Assembly (NCBI GenBank): GCA_002394185.1
Contig: DGTB01000210.1
Span: 1-12,838 of the forward strand
Direction: 5' to 3'
Length of the DNA: 12,838 nt
From: Bacteroidales bacterium UBA4347
GTDB lineage: Bacteria; Bacteroidota; Bacteroidia; Bacteroidales; P3
Below are positions 7,553-11,969 of this stretch, piece by piece. Every line of letters begins with the position of its first letter. Positions within the stretch are counted from its first letter, which is position 1. The position numbers were made by a program, and so were the translations under genes. The notes beneath the pieces are model-generated. The model did no database searches. It saw only the letters and a list, made by a program, of their open reading frames with translations, and was not told the origin of the DNA.

Positions 7553-8560
7553 ATGCACAACGTCCTCGTCATCCGCCTCTCCGCCCTCGGCGACGTGGCC
7601 ATCATGGTGCCGCTGGTCGAACGTTACGCCTCGGCCAACCCCGACCTGCGCTTCACCATCGCCGGCCCGCCGCTGCTACAGCCACTGTTCGAGGGCATGC
7701 CCAATGTGGAATACCTGGGACTCAAGAAGAAACAGAGCTTCATCAAGATATACCAAGTGCTCAACGCCGTCGGTGCCGACACCGTTATTGACCTCCACAA
7801 GGTGAACCGTGTAGGCTTCGCCCTCACCCTGCTGCGCCTGCGCCACCTCTTCGACTTCCATTTCCACCTCTGCGCCCTGCGCAAAGGCAAACTCTCGCGC
7901 TGGCTCTTCCTCCACCACTGGCGCACCACCCCCCGCAAACCCCAGTTCGAACGCTACAACGATGTCTTCCGCCGCGCCGGACTCAAAGAAAATGAAGAAT
8001 TAAGAATGAAAAATGAAGAATTAACCAACACGACAAAAAATTCTTCATCCTTCACTCCTCATTCTTCATCACCCACCATCGGCATTGCCCCCTTTGCGCA
8101 GCACAAGGGCAAGATATGGCCGGCGGAACTGATGCAGCAACTCATCGGCCTCCTGGCCGGGCGGGGCTACAGCGTCATCCTCTTCGGCAGCAAGGACGAG
8201 GCCCCCACCCTCGAACAATGGGCCGAACCCTACGAGGGCGTCACCTCCGTGGCCGGCAAACAGTCCTTCCGTGAGGAGCTGGACATCATCAAGTCGCTCA
8301 GCCTCATGGTCTCCATGGACAGCGCCAACATGCACTTCGCCTCAGCCCTCGGCGTGCCCGTGGTCAGCATCTGGGGCGCCACGCACCCCGACTTCGGCTT
8401 CTACCCCTACAATCAGAATCGCTCCAACGCCCTCTGCGCCAACCTTCCCTGCCAGCCCTGCTCCGCCTACGGCAACCGCCCCTGCCGCTTCGGCGACTAC
8501 CGCTGCCTCCACGCCGTCACCCCCCAAATGGTCCTCGACAAAATCCTCGCCAACGGCTGA
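7553..8560 (+). CDS. Glycosyltransferase family 9 (heptosyltransferase-like)
   Basis: A protein of 335 residues with the GT-B layout of ADP-heptose:LPS heptosyltransferases. The N-terminal domain begins V-L-V-I-R-L-S-A-L-G-D-V (4-15), with the family's glycine/aspartate acceptor-side loop. The C-terminal nucleotide-sugar domain carries S-M-D-S-A-N-M-H-F-A (254-263, D256 and H261) then G-V-P-V-V-S-I-W-G-A-T-H-P. A cysteine-rich tail (C-Q-P-C, then R-P-C-R-F-G-D-Y-R-C) is common in Bacteroidota members. The enzyme probably adds a sugar to the LPS core or a related envelope glycan at the inner membrane's cytosolic face. Residues about 146-172, at the inter-domain linker, come from two opposed heptamer arrays and look like an insertion. 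It ends the plus-strand cluster. Confidence 0.88.
   Translation: MHNVLVIRLSALGDVAIMVPLVERYASANPDLRFTIAGPPLLQPLFEGMPNVEYLGLKKKQSFIKIYQVLNAVGADTVIDLHKVNRVGFALTLLRLRHLFDFHFHLCALRKGKLSRWLFLHHWRTTPRKPQFERYNDVFRRAGLKENEELRMKNEELTNTTKNSSSFTPHSSSPTIGIAPFAQHKGKIWPAELMQQLIGLLAGRGYSVILFGSKDEAPTLEQWAEPYEGVTSVAGKQSFREELDIIKSLSLMVSMDSANMHFASALGVPVVSIWGATHPDFGFYPYNQNRSNALCANLPCQPCSAYGNRPCRFGDYRCLHAVTPQMVLDKILANG
7991..8066. repeat. Opposed heptamer arrays forming an imperfect palindrome in GT9
   Basis: The left arm 7991-8025 holds five units: AATGAAG, AATTAAG, AATGAAA, AATGAAG, AATTAAC. The right arm 8039-8066 holds four units of the complementary type: AATTCTT, CATCCTT, CACTCCT, CATTCTT. Aligning about 32 nt of the arms as reverse complements gives roughly 26 matches, so the segment could form a long imperfect hairpin with a 13-15-nt loop. 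It is translated in frame as K-N-E-E-L-R-M-K-N-E-E-L-T on one side and a Ser-rich stretch on the other. Confidence 0.72.
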
Positions 8561-8601
8561 AAAAAAATTTTATATAAAGGCGAATTACTCGAATCAAGAG
8601 A

Positions 8602-8624
8602 AGGGGAAATTTGACGTTTCCCCT
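8602..8624. terminator. Hairpin 3' of the GT9 gene
   Basis: AGGGGAAA (8602-8609) can pair with TTTCCCCT (8617-8624) as an 8-bp stem with a 7-nt loop. It lies 41 nt after the GT9 stop codon. No T-run follows on the plus strand, so if it stops transcription it is not a classic intrinsic terminator. Confidence 0.4.
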
Positions 8625-8625
8625 C

Positions 8626-8692
8626 CCTACCATCGCCCTACCAACTCCTTACCAACTCCCTACCAACTCCTACCACGGTGGGAGATGGTAGG
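8626..8692. repeat. 11-nt tandem repeat bounded by a 9-bp inverted repeat
   Basis: Units with an 11-nt period begin at 8630, 8641, 8652 and 8663. The last three share the core CCAACTC joined by CTTA or CCTA, and a partial unit follows at 8673. The block is bounded by CCTACCATC (8626-8634) and its exact reverse complement GATGGTAGG (8684-8692), so the repeats would lie in the loop of a larger hairpin. It lies between two convergent genes and no product is apparent. Confidence 0.6.
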
Positions 8693-8726
8693 CTTATAAC
8701 AGGTTGATGACAAAGTATTTAAACGA

Positions 8727-8750
8727 AAAAGGACCAAAAACGGCCCTTTT
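8727..8750. terminator. Bidirectional terminator, mainly for the DUF4105 gene
   Basis: AAAAGG-A-CC (8727-8735) pairs with GG-C-CCTTTT (8742-8750) around one A/C mismatch and a 6-nt loop. Read on the minus strand the stem is followed by a T-run (complement of 8726-8730), 21 nt beyond the DUF4105 stop codon. This suits an intrinsic terminator for that gene. On the plus strand the stem itself ends in TTTT, so some function for GT9 is possible. Confidence 0.55.
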
Positions 8751-8770
8751 ATGGTTGAATTTTGACATTT

Positions 8771-9946
8771 TCACCTGCGGAAGAGGTGGACGGAGGTGCG
8801 CAGGGCGAGGGTGAGGATGAGGAGCAGGATGGCCGGGGACAGACCGCACCAGAGCACCCACACTGCCGCTACGGCAAAGCAGGCATCGAGCAGCCATAGC
8901 GACCACCGGGGGCTGCGCTCCAGACGGATGGCGACGAGAATCAGCAGCGGGTTGGCCCAGAGGATGTTGAGGTTCCACTGGGTGCAGTAGTGGTCGGTGC
9001 CCACCCACATGAAAATGAGGAACAGTCCTACCACTCCGGCCAGGACGAAGAGCACGCGGTCCATCCAGGGGCGGTACCACCCTTTCCAAGTCATAACAGC
9101 CACCAGCACAAGCAACAGCGCGAACGCCACCACCGGCGGGAAGCTGGCAGCGAGGGGTTGGCGCGTCTCGGGCAGGAGTTGTTCCGACGGGGCGGCGATG
9201 TTGGCGTTGCCGCAGTCGCCGCGCCAGAGGGTGGCGGCATAGATGTCGCGCATCTCCAGGGGGAGGAACATGCGCTCCATGTCCGTGGCGCGGTGGTCGG
9301 CGGGGAGACCGAAGAGCATGTCGATGCCGAGGCGCCACCACTCGAGGGTCCCTTTAAGGTTGTCGCTCACCAAGCGGCGGTAGCTGCGGGGTTCGGCCTG
9401 CCAGTCGGAGCCGAGGACGGTGTCGCCCTTGCCGAGGGCCATCGCCACCATGTCGCGTACGCGCGTGGCGCAGTTGTCGCGGAAGAAATCGTAGCGGTAG
9501 CAGCGGTACTCGGGCAGGTAGTTCTGCTCCAGGAGGAGGTAGAGGTTCGCCGTCTGACGGGCGTCGAAGTGGAGGCGTTGCTGGGTTACGAAGCGGCCCT
9601 CGCGGGTATAGGTGTCCACAAAAAGATTCATGGAGGTGCGACCGAGCTGGTAGTCCAGCTGGCCGCGCATGAACTTCCAGTAGAAGTGGGGCGTGTCGAA
9701 ATCGAAGGTGCCGTAGTTGTACACCAGGTCGATGCCGCGCGCGGGATCGCAGATGCGTATGGCGCTGTGGCCGAAGGTGGTGTAGAAGTCGTTGCCGGGG
9801 CCGCAGGTCAGCACATAGGCCGCGGCGCTGTCGCTCAACGGACTCTGGGCGTGGGCGGAGTTGAAAATTGAGAATTGGAAATTGAAAAGGATGCCGACGC
9901 AGAGCATCAGCCTAATCGTTTTTTTTATGTATCCGGATGATTTCAT
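8771..9946 (-). CDS. DUF4105 (Lnb N-terminal-like) membrane protein
   Basis: A protein of 391 residues from ATG at 9946; the in-frame TTG at 9967 lies in a repeat. A signal sequence ends near S-A-H-A-Q (30-34). The exported domain (about 40-265) carries the DUF4105 signatures F-G-H-S-A-I-R-I (His60), Y-N-Y-G-T-F-D-F (76-83) and D-F-F-R-D-N-C-A-T-R (Cys159). Five hydrophobic segments follow (about 271-287, 297-315, 328-342, 348-367, 370-387), the layout of the Lnb family. The founding Lnb of Enterococcus transfers an acyl chain within lipoproteins; by homology this may be a lipoprotein acyltransferase with a Cys/His active site, but activity in Bacteroidota is inference. Residues 20-29 of the signal peptide are encoded by a heptamer repeat. 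It lies 33 nt downstream of the MscS gene, probably cotranscribed. Confidence 0.83.
   Translation of the reverse strand: MKSSGYIKKTIRLMLCVGILFNFQFSIFNSAHAQSPLSDSAAAYVLTCGPGNDFYTTFGHSAIRICDPARGIDLVYNYGTFDFDTPHFYWKFMRGQLDYQLGRTSMNLFVDTYTREGRFVTQQRLHFDARQTANLYLLLEQNYLPEYRCYRYDFFRDNCATRVRDMVAMALGKGDTVLGSDWQAEPRSYRRLVSDNLKGTLEWWRLGIDMLFGLPADHRATDMERMFLPLEMRDIYAATLWRGDCGNANIAAPSEQLLPETRQPLAASFPPVVAFALLLVLVAVMTWKGWYRPWMDRVLFVLAGVVGLFLIFMWVGTDHYCTQWNLNILWANPLLILVAIRLERSPRWSLWLLDACFAVAAVWVLWCGLSPAILLLILTLALRTSVHLFRR
9861..9888 (-). repeat. Four-unit heptamer array in the DUF4105 signal peptide
   Basis: On the plus strand the units are TTGAAAA, TTGAGAA, TTGGAAA, TTGAAAA in perfect 7-nt phase. On the coding (minus) strand they encode L-F-N-F-Q-F-S-I-F-N, the hydrophobic core of the signal peptide. 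Confidence 0.75.
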
Positions 9947-9954
9947 TGTTTGGA

Positions 9955-9975
9955 TTTCAATTCTCAATTTTCAAT
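9955..9975 (-). repeat. Three-unit heptamer array at the MscS/DUF4105 junction
   Basis: Units TTTCAAT, TCTCAAT, TTTCAAT are in 7-nt phase. It is an inverted copy of the array at 9861-9888 (they share a 17-nt stretch as reverse complements) and fills most of the 33-nt gap between the MscS stop and the DUF4105 start. Confidence 0.72.
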
Positions 9976-9979
9976 TTTG

Positions 9980-11065
9980 TTATTCTCCCTCGCCGATGGC
10001 CTCGGTGGCGAGGTGGGGACGGAGCTTGTCGATGTCGGGGTCCTGACGGGGCTCCATGTGGATGGGGGCGCTTTCCTTGGCGTTGTGGACAGTGACCTGC
10101 GGGAAGGGGATGTCGACGCCGGCCTCGTTGAAGGCGATGTAGATGTCCTCGCGGATGTGTTTCCACACCTCCCAGTAGTCCTCCACGGTGACCCAGAGCC
10201 AGAGGGTGATGTCGACGGAGTTGTTGCCGAGTTCGCTGACGGCGATGGTCGGCGGCTTGGGGTCCCACTGGATGAGTTTCTCGCTGCGCACCACGTCCCA
10301 GAGCACCTGCTTGGCCTTGGCCAGGTCGGTGCCGTAGGCCACAGAGGCCACGACGTCGAGGCGGATCAGCGGTTCCTTGGTGTGGTTGATGAGGCTCTTG
10401 GTGGCCAGCTCGCTGTTGGGGATGATGACGGTGCGGCCGTTGAAGGGGCGCATGATGGTGTGGAAGATGCGGATTTCCTTGATGTAGCCCTTGTAGGAGC
10501 CGCACTCGATGTAGTCGTCGACCTTGAAGGGTTTCATCAGCAGGATGATGACGCCGCCGGCGAAGTTCTGCAGGGTGCCCTGCATGGCCATGCCGATGGC
10601 GAGGCCCATGGCGCCGAGGAGGGCGATGAAGGAGGTGGCCTTGATGCCGATGACGTCCATGGCCATGATGACGATCATGGCTTTGAGCAGCACATCGACC
10701 AGCGAGCCGAGGAAGGACTTGAGCGAGCCTTCGGCACCGCGTTTGTCGAGGGCCTTGATGATGAGTTTCTTGAGCCACTTGGCCAGTTTCATGCCAGCCC
10801 AGAGGATGAGGATGGCCACGAGGAGTTTGGGGACGAACTCAACGGTGAGTTTGGTGAGAGCGGAGAGGCCGTCCTTGATGATGGGGTTCTCGCCGGTGAC
10901 AATCTCTTTGACGTCGGCGAGGCTGTTGATGTTGGTCAGGCTGTCCTTGACGGTCGAAATGGTGCTATCGACAGCTTTGATGCCTTCGGGCACCACGGCC
11001 TGGGTGGGGTCGGCCTGGGCAGCTGCCGCAATGATGGCGGGGGTGTTGTCGTCTAATAATAACAT
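9980..11065 (-). CDS. MscS-family mechanosensitive ion channel
   Basis: A protein of 361 residues. After a polar Ala/Thr-rich N-terminus of about 70 residues come three membrane segments: TM1 about 76-96, TM2 116-140 and TM3 143-176. TM3 carries the pore signature G-A-M-G-L-A-I-G-M-A-M-Q-G-T-L-Q-N-F-A-G-G, with the small-residue packing and Q-G-x-L-x-N found in E. coli MscS. The cytosolic beta domain follows, with F-K-V-D-D-Y-I (180-186) and I-I-P-N-S-E-L (214-220). The protein opens under membrane tension to release solutes during hypo-osmotic shock. Length is a little above the 286 residues of E. coli MscS, mainly through the N-terminal extension. It has its own promoter in the divergent region upstream and is probably the first gene of a two-gene unit with DUF4105. 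Confidence 0.92.
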   Translation of the reverse strand: MLLLDDNTPAIIAAAAQADPTQAVVPEGIKAVDSTISTVKDSLTNINSLADVKEIVTGENPIIKDGLSALTKLTVEFVPKLLVAILILWAGMKLAKWLKKLIIKALDKRGAEGSLKSFLGSLVDVLLKAMIVIMAMDVIGIKATSFIALLGAMGLAIGMAMQGTLQNFAGGVIILLMKPFKVDDYIECGSYKGYIKEIRIFHTIMRPFNGRTVIIPNSELATKSLINHTKEPLIRLDVVASVAYGTDLAKAKQVLWDVVRSEKLIQWDPKPPTIAVSELGNNSVDITLWLWVTVEDYWEVWKHIREDIYIAFNEAGVDIPFPQVTVHNAKESAPIHMEPRQDPDIDKLRPHLATEAIGEGE

Positions 11066-11096
11066 AGTTATCTTTATTTTTTACAATTCAATTAGT

Positions 11097-11134
11097 CTGC
11101 AAAGATACGAAAAAAGTAAAAACCTGCGAGCAAA
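11097..11134 (-). promoter_or_regulatory. Promoter of the MscS/DUF4105 unit
   Basis: On the minus strand TATCTTTG (complement of 11100-11107) matches TAnnTTTG. A TTTG (complement of 11131-11134) lies 23 nt upstream, slightly longer than the usual 19-21 nt. Transcription would start near 11093, with a leader of about 28 nt lacking a Shine-Dalgarno motif. Confidence 0.55.
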
Positions 11135-11147
11135 AAAAAGTTTTTTT

Positions 11148-11159
11148 GTATCTTTGCAG
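11148..11159 (+). promoter_or_regulatory. Minus-7 element of the AlkZ-related gene
   Basis: TATCTTTG at 11149-11156 matches TAnnTTTG; no clear TTTG is found at the expected upstream distance, where an A-run lies instead. The 12-mer 11148-11159 is an exact reverse complement of 11097-11108, so the two divergent promoters carry mirror-image boxes 39 nt apart. The expected start site is near 11162. Confidence 0.5.
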
Positions 11160-11165
11160 CTCGAA

Positions 11166-11190
11166 ATGGAGCGCCGGCGTCCCGCCGGCA
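11166..11190 (+). repeat. Left copy of 25-bp inverted repeat, REP-like hairpin
   Basis: This 25-nt sequence is repeated exactly, as reverse complement, at 11944-11968. Inside it GCCGGCG (11173-11179) and CGCCGGC (11183-11189) form a 7-bp GC stem with a 3-nt loop. It lies in the leader of the AlkZ-related gene, 14 nt before the start codon, where the hairpin could hinder translation. Its reverse complement translates as A-G-G-T-P-A-L, a peptide that recurs in spurious reading frames of many bacterial genomes because such GC-rich palindromes are dispersed repeats. Confidence 0.8.
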
Positions 11191-11204
11191 AAAAGAAACC
11201 AAAC

Positions 11205-11870
11205 ATGAAGAAAACGATACACAACTGTCCGGAACTGATGGAGACCATCGACCGCATGGGCTTCCTGCCGCTTTTGGGTGGCGACATCGAGGGTTTCTCG
11301 GCCGACGAGATGGTGGCGCCGGAGTGCCGCTACCGCGTGCTGCCCGACGGCGGCTGGGAGTGGCCGCTGTGGCAATGGAAAGGACCCGTGGTGACCGAAG
11401 GAGGCTATGTCTACGGCAAGTTCTTCAACGGCAAGGCGGGATTCATCACGCGCCGTTGGTGGCCCGACTTCTGCAACTACCGCCGCGGCCTGCATCCTCT
11501 GCCCGCCGAGGACTCCATCGAGGGCACCATCCTCGCCGTGCTGCAGGTGAACGGCAGCATGATCACCCGCGACCTGCGCCGTGCCTGCGGTTTCAACGGC
11601 CCGAAGATGAGGGGCAAGTTCGACTCCTACGTCACCCGCCTCCAGGCTGCCTGCCGCATCGTCACCGAGGACTTCGTCTATCCGCGCGACAAGCGCGACC
11701 GCCCCTACGGCTGGGGCTGGGCCCTGCTCAACACCCCCGAGCACCTCCTCGGCCACGAGGCCTGCCAATGCGGGCAAACGCCCGAGGAGTCGCACCAGCT
11801 GCTGCTGACCCACTTCCGCCAGATTGTGCCCTACGCCACCGAACGGCAGCTGGCGAAGGTTCTTGGGTGA
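11205..11870 (+). CDS. AlkZ-related (winged-helix DNA glycosylase-like) protein
   Basis: A soluble protein of 221 residues from ATG 11205, which follows an A-rich leader; the longer upstream frame is a shadow of the MscS gene. The N-terminal part is rich in aromatics (W-E-W-P-L-W-Q-W-K-G-P, then G-Y-V-Y-G-K-F-F-N-G-K-A-G-F-I and R-R-W-W-P-D-F-C-N-Y-R-R). It is followed by a winged-helix-like segment, about 104-130 (E-G-T-I-L-A-V-L-Q-V-N-G-S-M-I-T-R-D-L-R). I recognise this as the short AlkZ-related family found in Bacteroidota and Firmicutes, about half the length of true AlkZ/YcaQ DNA glycosylases. Glycosylase activity is therefore not assured; DNA binding is more likely than catalysis. The gene has its own promoter and is bracketed by a 25-bp inverted repeat. 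Confidence 0.68.
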   Translation: MKKTIHNCPELMETIDRMGFLPLLGGDIEGFSADEMVAPECRYRVLPDGGWEWPLWQWKGPVVTEGGYVYGKFFNGKAGFITRRWWPDFCNYRRGLHPLPAEDSIEGTILAVLQVNGSMITRDLRRACGFNGPKMRGKFDSYVTRLQAACRIVTEDFVYPRDKRDRPYGWGWALLNTPEHLLGHEACQCGQTPEESHQLLLTHFRQIVPYATERQLAKVLG

Positions 11871-11871
11871 G

Positions 11872-11899
11872 AATTTAAAGTTGAAAAATGAAAAATCGG
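11872..11899 (+). repeat. Degenerate heptamer array 3' of the AlkZ-related gene
   Basis: Units AATTTAA, AGTTGAA, AAATGAA, AAATCGG follow in 7-nt phase directly after the stop codon. The match is weak and the last unit runs into the terminator stem. On the minus strand its complement supplies the T-rich tail of the DUF362 terminator. Confidence 0.4.
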
Positions 11900-11930
11900 C
11901 TGGCGCAACGATGTGATGCGCCAGCCGATT
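11894..11930 (-). terminator. Strong intrinsic terminator of the DUF362 gene
   Basis: A perfect 14-bp stem joins 11894-11907 and 11917-11930 around a 9-nt loop. Read on the minus strand it is followed by TTTTTC and ATTTTTC, a classic U-tract, and it lies 39 nt beyond the DUF362 stop codon. On the plus strand it lies 23 nt after the AlkZ-related stop and may also act there, though its T-run is weaker. Confidence 0.8.
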
Positions 11931-11943
11931 CGTTATTCTGTGA

Positions 11944-11968
11944 TGCCGGCGGGACGCCGGCGCTCCAT
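11944..11968 (-). repeat. Right copy of 25-bp inverted repeat, REP-like hairpin
   Basis: Exact reverse complement of 11166-11190, with the same 7-bp GC stem and 3-nt loop. It lies one base beyond the DUF362 stop codon, between it and the terminator hairpin. The two copies enclose 753 bp containing the whole AlkZ-related gene but not its promoter. Confidence 0.8.
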
Positions 11969-11969
11969 A

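Noticed and set aside
7991..8066. Frameshift or pseudogene in GT9
   Set aside because: The frame stays open through the insertion and both domains are complete with expected motifs, so the gene appears intact.
8626..8692. Possible CRISPR array
   Set aside because: Units are only 11 nt with no spacers and no cas genes nearby.
9950..11056. 368-residue plus-strand open frame opposite the MscS gene
   Set aside because: Asp/Gly/Val/Glu-rich shadow produced by GC-rich codons; the opposite strand encodes a complete MscS with pore signature.
10524..11204. Upstream extension of the AlkZ-related gene
   Set aside because: Met/Ser-rich shadow of MscS that would also cross the divergent promoter; ATG 11205 fits the leader and family start.
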